Of a stretch of 64,000 nt of DNA, positions 26,655-36,000 are shown piece after piece. Position 1 is the stretch's first letter. Each line of letters begins with the position of its first letter. Location of the stretch: NCBI RefSeq assembly GCF_028885415.1, contig NZ_CP118527.1, forward strand, positions 1,178,001 to 1,242,000, in the 5' to 3' direction. The stretch is from Streptomyces coeruleorubidus (GTDB lineage: Bacteria; Actinomycetota; Actinomycetes; Streptomycetales; Streptomycetaceae). Position numbers and translations under genes: made by a program. The notes below the pieces were generated by a model that was not told where the DNA came from, did no database searches, and was given only the letters and a program-made list of their open reading frames with translations.

Positions 26655-27191
26655 TTATCGCTTGGACGCGATGGTCAACTGGCCTTCGTTCACGTCCACT
26701 TGGTTTCCGCGCAGGATGACCTCCGCGCCGAGGCCGTTGGAGATCACGATGGTTTCCTTGGTGATGCGGATGTACGCCCCGCCCTGGGCCTGCAGCAGAA
26801 TCCCCTGATCGGGGCCCGGCGGGTCGCTCATCACGATCTTGTGCGCCTCGGGTGTCTGCACCACGACGGGCTTGGCCTGCGAGGCCGGCTGCACGAGACG
26901 GCGGGCGTCGGGCGGCAGCTCGCCCTGTTCCCCGTACCAGCACCCCGTCCACACCGGAAAGCTGGGATCGCCCTGCTCGAACTCGACCCACACACCGGCC
27001 CCGGGCGCCGGCACCACGAACTGGCCCGCCTGCGGCCCGGTGAACGGCAGACAGGGCAGCGCCCAGGTCGACGGCTCGTCACCCAGGACGTCGGGTACCT
27101 CGACGGTGATCCGGCCGATGTGCAGCGGATCGTTGTTGTCCACGACTCGGCCGCGGAACTTGCCGAGGTAGCGATTGCTGGGTGCCGCCAT
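26655..27191 (-). CDS. gpV/gp5-like central spike protein (OB domain plus beta-helix)
   Basis: This 178-aa protein has an OB-fold at about residues 8-90 (YLGKFRGRVVDNNDPLHIGR ... GQFVVPAPGAGVWVEFEQGD). A short beta-prism-like C-terminal region follows (ITKETIVISNGLGAEVILRG). It corresponds to the spike half of VgrG or to phage baseplate assembly protein V. It sits on the gpD-like hub made by the upstream gene and carries the tip protein. The ATG at 27191 has an AGGAG site; gaps of 48 bp and 20 bp flank it. Confidence 0.88.
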   Translation of the reverse strand: MAAPSNRYLGKFRGRVVDNNDPLHIGRITVEVPDVLGDEPSTWALPCLPFTGPQAGQFVVPAPGAGVWVEFEQGDPSFPVWTGCWYGEQGELPPDARRLVQPASQAKPVVVQTPEAHKIVMSDPPGPDQGILLQAQGGAYIRITKETIVISNGLGAEVILRGNQVDVNEGQLTIASKR

Positions 27192-27239
27192 GTGAACTGC
27201 TCCTGGTCTGACTGGTCGTGATGGTCGGTTCGGGGTGGA

Positions 27240-28379
27240 TCAGGGCCTGACGTAGGCGCTGCGCGCTTCGAGCCCCTCTCGCGACAGCGTGAAGTTCTGC
27301 TGGAAGGACCCCGGCCGCAGGATGTGCGTGACGGACTTGACGAAGTAGTCGCCGTCGTACGTACGGCCCGAGCCGCGCACCCCCACCAACTGGCGCGGCT
27401 GCAGGATGTAGCCGTGCCGGTTCACGTCGAGCGAGCCCGAACCGGAGACCACGTCGGCGGACACGGCCGCGCGCGCGAGGAGTTCGGCCTCGGCCTGTTC
27501 GCGCTGGTGCTTGGCAGTGCCTGAGAGGGTCCTGCGCTTGAGGGCCGGGGTGGGGCGCTTGCCGAGCGGCGGGCGCAACGGACTGATCGGCGGCTGGGGC
27601 AGGAGGGTGGACTGCCGGGTGCCGGGGTCCTGCCAGCGGGCCTGCGGCTCCTCGCGGGCCGTCCCGTCGTAGGCGAACGTGAGCTGGTCGACGGTGGAGT
27701 TGGCGTCCATGTTGACGTTGAGGGCGTGCTGGCGGATGCCGAGGCGCACTTCGGGGCCCCAACGGGCGGAGGACTGACCGGGGTTCGGCCCCGGCTCCAG
27801 GTAGAACGTGTAGCCGTTCGCGCGGGCGAGTTCGTTGATGTACTGCAGATCGGTGCTCGTCTGGTAGTGGACGCGGAGGTCCTGGTGCGGCGGCTGGCTC
27901 ACCTTCTCGGTGTAGACGTCGGGCCGGATGCCGTAGTCGGAGTAGCGGCGCAGGATGGCCAGGACGCGCTGGGAGGGCGGGAGATTCGGGTACCGGTCGG
28001 TGCGCTCCTCAAGGTCCATGAGCAGGGACAGGTCCTCACCGGTGACGGTGAGCGTGGAGTGCCCCGGCTGGTTGCTGGCCCCGACTTCCTGGCGCACGAC
28101 GAGCCCGTCGAAGAGCACCTCGGGGGTGCCGCGGACGGTGACGGTCACGATCAGCCGCGTCTTCGGGTCGAAGAAACCCTCGGGCAGGAGGGTGCGGCTG
28201 ATGAGCCCGTTCTTGGTGAGGTCGAAGGCGAGCTGAAAGCCGGAGCGCTCGCCCGCGGTGGCGGTGATCTGGGCTGAAAGGAGTGCCTCGGCGACCTCCG
28301 CGGGCACGGGCTTGGCCAGCTTCGGCCCCATGTGCAGGGTGATGTGAACGGGGCCGCGCCCCACCGGCAGCTCAGCCAC
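27240..28379 (-). CDS. gpD/gp27-like hub protein
   Basis: This 379-aa protein is related to phage late control protein D and the N-terminal part of VgrG. Recognisable parts are VLFDGLVVRQEVG, VTGEDLSLLMDLEE, RVLAILRRYSDYGI, DLQYINELARANGYTFYLEPG and the C-terminal GDYFVKSVTHILRPGSF. It should form the trimeric adaptor between the sixfold tube and the threefold spike. The GTG start at 28379 overlaps the LysM gene by 8 bp and is preceded by AGGGAG. The frame stays open for another 300 codons upstream, but that part is a shadow. Confidence 0.87.
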   Translation of the reverse strand: MAELPVGRGPVHITLHMGPKLAKPVPAEVAEALLSAQITATAGERSGFQLAFDLTKNGLISRTLLPEGFFDPKTRLIVTVTVRGTPEVLFDGLVVRQEVGASNQPGHSTLTVTGEDLSLLMDLEERTDRYPNLPPSQRVLAILRRYSDYGIRPDVYTEKVSQPPHQDLRVHYQTSTDLQYINELARANGYTFYLEPGPNPGQSSARWGPEVRLGIRQHALNVNMDANSTVDQLTFAYDGTAREEPQARWQDPGTRQSTLLPQPPISPLRPPLGKRPTPALKRRTLSGTAKHQREQAEAELLARAAVSADVVSGSGSLDVNRHGYILQPRQLVGVRGSGRTYDGDYFVKSVTHILRPGSFQQNFTLSREGLEARSAYVRP

Positions 28380-28752
28380 GCCGGACTCCCTGCGGCCCCT
28401 GCGGGAAGTGCCCGGCAAGCGGCACACCGACCTCGCGGCCGGGCTCGTCGGTGAGCTCCCGCGGATCCAGTACCGGGTTGGCGTCGGCGATCTGCCACCA
28501 CTGGCCGGGGTCGCCGAAGTAGCGCTGCCCGAGCAGGTCGGGGCGCTCACCGGTGCGGACGGTGTGCGTGTGCGTGGCGTCGCCTGTTTCCTCCAGTGGA
28601 GGGAGCAACCGCCGCTTGGTGTACCGGACTTCGGTCCCGTCCGGCAGCCGGTGCACGCCGATCTCGGCATCGTGGTACCGGCTCGTCCGGGGGTATGGAT
28701 GGGCCCCCGGTATCGCGTCCAGCGCGTTCTCGTACGGCTCGATCTCAGCCAT
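28372..28752 (-). CDS. LysM-type hub protein (gp53/tail X-like)
   Basis: This 126-aa protein has a C-terminal LysM-like domain at about residues 60-115 (HTVRTGERPDLLGQRYFGDP then QWWQIADANPVLDP). It also has a short N-terminal arm with YRYHDAEIG-type residues before RLPDGTEVRYTKRR. In PVC-type particles a LysM domain is part of Cis7 and glues the hub to the wedges. Here it is a separate gene directly after the CIS tube-type protein. GAGGAG precedes the ATG at 28752, and its 3-prime end overlaps the hub gene. Confidence 0.83.
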   Translation of the reverse strand: MAEIEPYENALDAIPGAHPYPRTSRYHDAEIGVHRLPDGTEVRYTKRRLLPPLEETGDATHTHTVRTGERPDLLGQRYFGDPGQWWQIADANPVLDPRELTDEPGREVGVPLAGHFPQGPQGVRRG

Positions 28753-28764
28753 GGCGTTAGCTCC

Positions 28765-29451
28765 TCAGCCCCTTCCCACGCCGATGCCACTGGAGCCGAG
28801 CCCCAGCGACCCGATCCCCGCGGTGCGCGCGGCGGCGGCGAGGCGCTCCTTCTGCGCGAGATGCGCGTAGTACAACTCGGCGCCCGGGTGCCCCATCGGC
28901 AGATCGCTGACGGTGAGCACCTTGAGCCCGATGCTGAGCGAGGCCCGGATCGGGTTGAGGTTGACATCGAACGCGGACTCATTGATGGACAGTTCGGTGA
29001 GCCGCACGGGCATGACCCGCTTGCTCCCCCAGGTGAAGAGGGTGAGCGGCATCTCGATCGGGCTGATCTCGATGGTCCCCTTCTGCGACTGCCGGCTGGC
29101 TTCCCGGAGCTGGGCGGAGGTCGGCTGCACGAGCATTTCGAGCACGGCCAGTTGGGGGTGGATTCCGTCGGGTGCGGCGATCTCGAACTGGTCGGTGGCG
29201 TCGATCTCGGCGGTGAACTTCCAGGTTTCCTGGGCCGGCCCTTTGAGGCGGAGCGCTTCGTTTCTGTCCCCGGTGCCGCTGCCGCCTCCACCGGAATCGC
29301 CGCTGCCTCCTGCGGACTGGGGCGAGAGGCTGCGTTCCAGGGTGTCGGGGTTGAACTGGAGCACGATGATGCGTTGGGGGGTGCCGAGTTCGGGGTCGAC
29401 GAGGACTATTCCGGAGCGGATGGGTTTGGGGATGTTGGCGTAGCGGGTCAT
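28765..29451 (-). CDS. CIS tube-adaptor/hub protein, Cis7-like
   Basis: This 228-aa protein has the Cis7 N-terminal signature (IVLVDPELGTPQRIIVLQFN then PDTLERSL), followed by KGPAQETWKFTAEIDATDQF and TFTWGS-type strands. It is a tube-fold protein that in other systems forms an adaptor ring between the inner tube and the hub. The C-terminus ends in a flexible Gly/Ser-rich tail after a helix (ELYYAHLAQKERLAAAAR). The LysM part usually fused to it is encoded by the next gene. A GGAGG site precedes the ATG at 29451; a 72-bp gap separates it from the immunity gene. Confidence 0.85.
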   Translation of the reverse strand: MTRYANIPKPIRSGIVLVDPELGTPQRIIVLQFNPDTLERSLSPQSAGGSGDSGGGGSGTGDRNEALRLKGPAQETWKFTAEIDATDQFEIAAPDGIHPQLAVLEMLVQPTSAQLREASRQSQKGTIEISPIEMPLTLFTWGSKRVMPVRLTELSINESAFDVNLNPIRASLSIGLKVLTVSDLPMGHPGAELYYAHLAQKERLAAAARTAGIGSLGLGSSGIGVGRG

Positions 29452-29523
29452 AGGCGGGCCTCCAGCCGTTCGCGTGGGGCGTGCATGTTGGTTCCGGAAG
29501 GGCTACGACTTCAGAGTCATGGA

Positions 29524-30072
29524 CTAAAGGTCCAATCCGCCCCCGCCCAGTTGATGCAATGCAATGGCCCACCAGTCTTCGTGCCGCTCGAAGGAGAACG
29601 GGTCGATGCCTGCGAGGGTGCTACGCAGCGCATCGAGCGATTCCTGTTCGATGCCAGGATCGGCGGCCACGTTCTCCCTGTGCAGCTCGATGCGGTACAG
29701 AAACTCAATGAATTCGGGAAGGTTGTTATTCACGACTTCACCGCGAGGCTTTGTGCCGCCGAATTGGATCAGCGTAATGAAGCGGTCGTAGGCGGACAGC
29801 GAGAACCGGATACCCGGATCGCCAGGAGGCCCGCCGATGACGATCTCCCGATGCTCCTTACCCTTACTGGTGGTGACATCGGTGACGTCCAGGAAGTCGG
29901 GCTCTCCGTGAACTTCGGTAGTGAAGTACGGTGAACTGTTTCGAGGGAGTCCGATGGACGTGATCGCCGCAGCATCTTCCGCGTGAAGGCCGAGGTGCTC
30001 GATGTCCTGATCGGTGAGTGTCAAGATGTTTTCGGGGCCGTAGAGGTCAGTCATCTGCTGGTGCGTGATCAT
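29524..30072 (-). CDS. Predicted SUKH-4 family immunity protein for the adjacent CIS nuclease
   Basis: This 182-aa cytoplasmic protein has the SUKH-4 look: an N-terminal YGPENILTLTDQDIEHLGL, then AITSIGLPRNSSPYFTTEV, beta strands around REIVIGG and RFSLSAYDRFITLIQFGG, and a C-terminal helical end (HEDWWAIALHQLGG). SUKH proteins neutralise nuclease toxins of polymorphic toxin systems. The start codon overlaps the stop codon of the nuclease-tipped gene (ATGA, 30069-30072), the classic toxin-immunity arrangement. Base composition is visibly less GC-rich than in the structural genes on either side. It should protect the producer before loading or during intracellular firing. Confidence 0.8.
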   Translation of the reverse strand: MITHQQMTDLYGPENILTLTDQDIEHLGLHAEDAAAITSIGLPRNSSPYFTTEVHGEPDFLDVTDVTTSKGKEHREIVIGGPPGDPGIRFSLSAYDRFITLIQFGGTKPRGEVVNNNLPEFIEFLYRIELHRENVAADPGIEQESLDALRSTLAGIDPFSFERHEDWWAIALHQLGGGGLDL

Positions 30073-33000
30073 TTATCTTCTTCTCGAGTGTAGGGGTTTT
30101 TCCGGGATTCCCAGTCGATGTTGACGGTGATGACTGTCCCTGCGGCCACTGTTACGTTATTCACCTTCATTTCCGCGGTGAGGTCTTTGCCCATGTCGAG
30201 GTTCGTCTTCTTGTCTAGCAGATAGAAATTCTTGTAACTGTCGAGTCCCCCCAGCTGCAGGTCGTGTTCGTGGTCTGCCTGCATGTTCTCTATACGGTTG
30301 CTGATCCCGGCCTTGAGCTTCGAGTCCGTCGTGCCGGCCCTAGCACGCTCCTTCACCATCTTCTTGAACTCCACGGTCATTCTGCCCAGTCGGCGCGCCT
30401 TCTCCTTCTGGTCCGGGATTCCTTCCTCGATGTCGTTGGCTTCCTTCTCCTGCCTGAGGGCCGTCTCTTCATCACCTTTCTCTCGGGCCGCTTTCGCTTC
30501 CCTTCTGAGTTTATTGATGTCCTTGAAGGCGACAAACTGCTGAAATCCCGGTGAAGCCTTCTTGCGGTATGTCTTCTCGTCGCGAGCCAGCCGCTTGAGG
30601 GCGAGGGATTTTCGGGTGAAACCTATCAGGTCGTAATCGTCGAAGCGGTGAACTGTGATGGAGTGCGTTCCGGTCGCCGGCTCCGGCTGCTCGCCGGGCT
30701 GCCCCCTCAGGCGCCTTTCCTTGCGCTCGTTCAGCTGCTCGTCCTCCATGAGCGCCGCAACGCTCGACTTGTACGTCTTGCTGTCCGAATCCGTCGGCGT
30801 CGCGTTTTTCTGTACGTCTTTCTCGGCTGCCCTGATCTTCTGCAGTGGCTTGTCATCCTGATTTTTCTGTTCCGCCGCATCCAGCTCTTTGAGTCGTTCC
30901 TTCATCTTGGAACGGAATTCTGCAATGCTCTCGCCCTGATGAAACAGCATCCAGTCGTCGAATTCTTGGATTCCCAGGGCGTCCTCAAGTTGTTTCTGCC
31001 GCGCCGGGTCGCCCCTGAACTGTAGGCGAAGCATCGCGCGCATTGCGCGTGCGGCTTCGGCGCTCGGATTGAGCGTTGCTGTGACGGCCACGGGACTGCC
31101 GCTCTGGGCCTCCAGGGAGGTCAAGCGGTACCATGCTCTGAAGCCGCGCAGTGCCGTGCGGAAGACGAGGGGCTTTACGCCCTTGTCCGTCATGCGATTG
31201 ATACGTGGACGCAGGCGAGCCACGATCTTCCGCAGACGCTCATCCTTGGACTCCTTCGAGTCCTCCTCTTTCTTCTTGTTGTCCTTGTCCTCCTTGGACT
31301 TAGGCCGCCCCGGCCCACTCTTCGCCGGCTTCGGCCCTGTCTTCCCAGGCCCCCTGCGCCCGCCCGGCTTCGAGCCCGGCTTGTTCTTCGGCTTGCCCGG
31401 CTTGTCGCCGTCCTTGTCGTTCTTCGGCTTCGTGCCGTCGCCGTCCTTGTCCTTGGGTTTGCCCGGACCGTCCTGATCCTTGGGTTTGCCTGGAGCGTCC
31501 TTCTCCTTGGGCTTACCTGAACCGTCCTGATCCTTAGGCTTGCCCGGACCGTCTTGGTCCTTCGGCTTGTCCGGCGTCTCGTCCTTCGGCTTGGTCGGGC
31601 TGTCCGAGTCCTTGGGCTTGTCCGTGTTGCCCTTGTCGTCCTTCGGTTTCGTACCTGGGGGCGAGTCAGTCTTCGGCTTCGTCGGGAGTTCCGGCTTCGG
31701 CTTGGGCTTCGGGGCCGGGGTCGGGCGCGTATGCGGCTTGCCCGGCGCGTCCTTGTCCTTCGGCTTACCCGGCGCGTCCTCATCCTTCGACTTGCCCGGC
31801 GCGTCCTTGTCCTTCGGCTTACCCGGCGTGTCCTCGGGCTTCTTGCCTGGCGGCGTCGTGGACGTCTGCGTCTTGGGTGGTGTCGACGTGGACGCGCCCT
31901 TGTCTCCGCCCTTGTCGTCCCCGCCCTGCCCGTCCTTCCCCTTGTCCGTGCCGCCGCCTTTGTCCTTGCCCAGGTTCGCGGCCACGCCCTTCAACCGCTG
32001 GCCCACCTTCGACACGTACTTGCCGATCCCGCTGAGGATCAACTCGTAGGCCATCTCCAGCAGAACCACGATGCCCGCCGCGATCGCCTTGGCGAACAGG
32101 ACCCCCGCCCCGCCCTGGCGTACGGACTTCAGCCACGTGATGACCGCGCCGATAGCCTTGAGGATCTCGCCGAGTGAGCCGATCGCGGCCTGGATGGCCT
32201 CCAGGATGGCCGCGCCCCAGCCGGCGCCGGGGATCAGCTTCGCCAGGACCTTGGTGATGACGATCTCGCCGATGATGAAGGGGAGTTGGGGGACGATCGC
32301 GTCCCACACCTCCTTGGCGATCTTCTCGAGGGTCCAGCCGCCCTTCATGAGCTTGTTCCAGACGGCTTCGGTCAGGCCGGTGATCTCCTTGACCTTGTCG
32401 TTGAACCACTGCTTGACCGCGCTCTTGACCTCGTTGAAGAGGTGGTTCTTCGCGCCGTCGTACGCGGAGTTCTTCGCGCCGCTCAGCCAGCCGCCGGGGT
32501 CGGAGAGGATGTCGACGAGGATCATCATGAACTCGCCGAAAGCGGCGATGAACTTCGTCGCGAAGTCGAGGACCGCCTTCAACGCGTCCTTGCAGGCCTT
32601 CAGGACGTCGAGAAGCATCTTCTTCAGGACGTTCAGGATGTCACTGAGAAGCTTCGCGATGGACTCCAGCAGATCCTTCATGATCTGCTTAAGCGCGTTG
32701 GCGAGCTGGGTGACGAACGCGAGCGCCGCGTTGATCAGGTCCGTGATGAACTTGCGGATACGGCGGGCGATTTCGATGACCGCCTCGACCAAGGACACGA
32801 CGAACTCGATCAGGTCCTCGATGAACTGCTTGATCATCTCGACGATGCCCTCGCGGGCCGCGTTGATCCAGCCCTCGACCGTCTCCTTGAACTTCTTCAG
32901 GGCCCCGATGATCGCTTCACGGGCGTCCTTGATGATCTTGACGATCTTGTCCCGCAGCGCGATGAACTGTTCCTTGATCCAGTCGAGCGCCTTGGACAGC

Positions 33001-36000
33001 CAGTTCTTGGAGTCGTCGGTCTTCTCGTCCTTCTTCTTCTCCGCGTCCTCCTCGGCCTTCTCACCCTTGTCCTTGACGTCCTTGTCGCTGGTCTCCTTCT
33101 CCTTCTCGACGTCCTTGTCGGTGTCTTCCTCTTCCTTCTTGACGTCTTCCCGGACCTTCTTCTCCCGGTCCGACTTCTTCGTGCCGAGCTTCTTCAGCTC
33201 GTCGTCCTGCTCCTTGGTCCAGTCGGTGCGCTGTTTGTCGACGTCGTCCAGGACGCCTTCGCGCTTGCCCGTCTGCTCCTTGGTGTTGGACTGGACTTCC
33301 TTGTCGACCTGCCGCTTGTGCTTCTCCTGGGACGTGCGGGTGTCCTGGGTCTTCTTCTCCCGGCCCTTGCCCATGTCCTGGCGGCCGTCACTGAGCGCCT
33401 TCTTGAACTGCGGCTTGCGCTCGTGCTCGGCCACTTCCGAGGCCGCCTCGGGTGGTACGGCACCGGTGCCCGCACCGCCTCCGCCGACTCGCGACTTGCC
33501 GCCCTGCTCGGCCGGCACCTTCCCTTCGAGCCGTTCCTTCGGCGCGTCCGGATAGACCTGGTCCTCGCCCATCTTCCGACCGGCGTCGTCGGCGCCGGTC
33601 TCGGCGGCCTCCTGGCTCTTGTCGTCGGTGTTACCGCCCTGCTCCTCGGCCTTGTCATCGGCCTGGCCCTGCATCTCCACGCCCGGCGCAGTACCGTTCT
33701 GCGCCTGCTTCATGGCCTCGTCCTTGGTCGGCATCCCGGCGAACTGCGCGGCGAGATCCTCCGCCGTCACATCGAGGCCGATCAGGTCGCCCGCCCAGCC
33801 GAGGGCATAACCCGCCATCATCCCGACCTGGTCGAAGAAGTCGGGCTCCTCCATCTCCTCGGCCTCGATCTTGCCCTCGGGCTTCTTCTCGCCCTTGACC
33901 TCGGCCTTCTCGTCCTTCGCGTCTTCGGCGCGCGCGGCCTTGTCCTCGTTGTACTGCGCCGCTTCCTCGGCGTCCGGCTTGCCGTGCAGGGTCTTCGGGG
34001 CGCCGGTGGGACGGTCCATGGCGGGCGGCTTGGACGCCAGCTGCTTGTGTTCCTTGCCGACGTCCTTGTCCACGGCGCCGCCGACGCTGTCCATCGCCTC
34101 GACGGCCTGGTGCGGCTTGAGGTTCGACGCGGCGGCAAGGCCCTCCTCAGGGGAGCCACCGGAGAGGTCCGGCGCCGCCTTGGGCGCCTTCTTCCCCTTG
34201 GCCGCGGAGGCCTTGCCCCCACCCGTGGAGCCGCCCTTCGAGGCGCCGCCACCGCCGCCCCCACCGCGCGCCGGCGCGGGAGCCGCCCGGGTGCCGGAGT
34301 CGTCCCCGCCCCCGGACTCGGCCTTGGTCTCCGCCCTGCTCTCCGGCTGCCGGGCCCGCTCCTGCGGCTTCTCCGTCCGCGGTTCCTGGGCCCTCGGGCT
34401 CGGCTTCTCCGTACGGGAGGAAGAGCGGGACTCCGTACGCGAGCCTGAACTCTCCGTGTTCAGGCCGGAGTTGTCGCTGCCCGCAGACTGGCTGGAGGTC
34501 GAGCCGGACGACGGTGTCGCGCCGGTATCGGCCGAGCTGCCGGAGTCGGTCGTCCCGCCACCGGACGTGGAACCCTCCGAAGTGCCGGTCCCGCCCTGGT
34601 CCTTGGGCCCCTTCGACTCCTGCGGCCCTGGGGACACCTCGGCCTTCGCCGCGCCCGTGGCGCCCTCGTCGGAAGCCGCCTTCTCCCCCTCGGCTCCCTT
34701 CGTGGCCGTGTCCGACGGGGACGCGGCGGCCGAGGTGTCGGAGCGGGCCTGCGCGGAGCCCTTCTCGCCGCCGCCCGAGGACTTGTCGCCGGGGCCGCCC
34801 GCGGCGGGCGTGCCCTTCTCCTCCTTGGCAGCCTTCTCGGCCGTATCGCCGCCCGTCTCCTTCGAACGGTCCTTGGCCTCCTGAACGTTGGCCTCGGCCG
34901 CGGCCGGGCCGGCCTTGGGGTCGTCGCCCTGTTTGGGGTCCTTGGAGGCGACGCCCGGGGCGGCCTTCGGCTCGTTCTTCTCCTCGGGGTCGAGCTCGCT
35001 CTCCGTACGACGCGACTGCTCCGCCGCCTCCTCCTCGGCGCCCGGCACGGGCGGGGAGTCGTCGGTGCCCGGGTCGTCCTTCTCCGCCGCCGCCTCGCGC
35101 TCGGCGTCCTCCTCGTCCTCCTGCTGACGCTGTGCCTGCACCTTTTCGGCCCTGGTCGGCGGCGGGGCCGAGAAGGAGGGGGTGGGCGGGGCGGAGTTCC
35201 CGGCGGACTCGTCGATCTGGTCGGAGGTCGGCACGTTCGACACGTCGAGGTCCTGCTCGGGAAGGAAGTCCTCCGGCCTGAGTTTGATGTCCCAGGCGCT
35301 CTGCTCCCCGCCGCCGACCTCCACCTCGGAGTCGCCGCCCTGGCCGGGCGACTCCTCCCGCTCCTCCTCGCCCTCCTGGTCCTGGGCGCGGGCCCCGTCC
35401 AGCGTGCTGGCACGGCCGGGGAACCCGTCGTCCTTCCCCGTGTCCGTGGGGGTGCCCTCGTCGCGGCCCGGCTCGTCCTTCTTGGCCGCCTCGGCCGCGG
35501 CGGCGCTCTCGCGGGCCTTGGCGGCCTCGTCCTCGGCGTCGGCACGCGGGCCCGCCGCCTCCTCCTGGCCGGCTTCCTTCTTGCCCTTCTCCTCGGCCTG
35601 CTTCGCCCCGGCGCGGTCGCCGTCCTTCCCGCCGCCCTGCTTCCCCTTGTCCCCCTTGTCCTGCTGCTGCCCCTGCTGTCCGCTCTTCTCCGCGCCGGAC
35701 TTCTCGCCCTGCTTCCCGGACGCCGGCGCTCCGGCCTTCTCGCCGGCCGCGGCATCCTGCTGCCCTTGCTGCTGCCCCGGCTTCTGCTCGGACTGTGCGG
35801 CCGGCGAAGTGGGCTGCTCCCCGTCCCCCTTGGGGCTGGAGGCGTCCCCACCCGTCCGCGGGTCGGACTCCTTGTCGTCCTCGGCCTTCCCTGCGTCCGC
35901 GCCCGGAGTGCCGCCCTGCGGGACGGTGCCGCCCGCGTTCTCCGGCGTGCTGCCCGCGGCGGGAGCGGTGTCCCCCGCCCCGTCCCCGTCCACGGACTGC

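Noticed and set aside
31440-31850. Short regular repeats that could be a CRISPR array
   Set aside because: The units are adjacent without unique spacers, vary in sequence and keep the reading frame of a protein linker.
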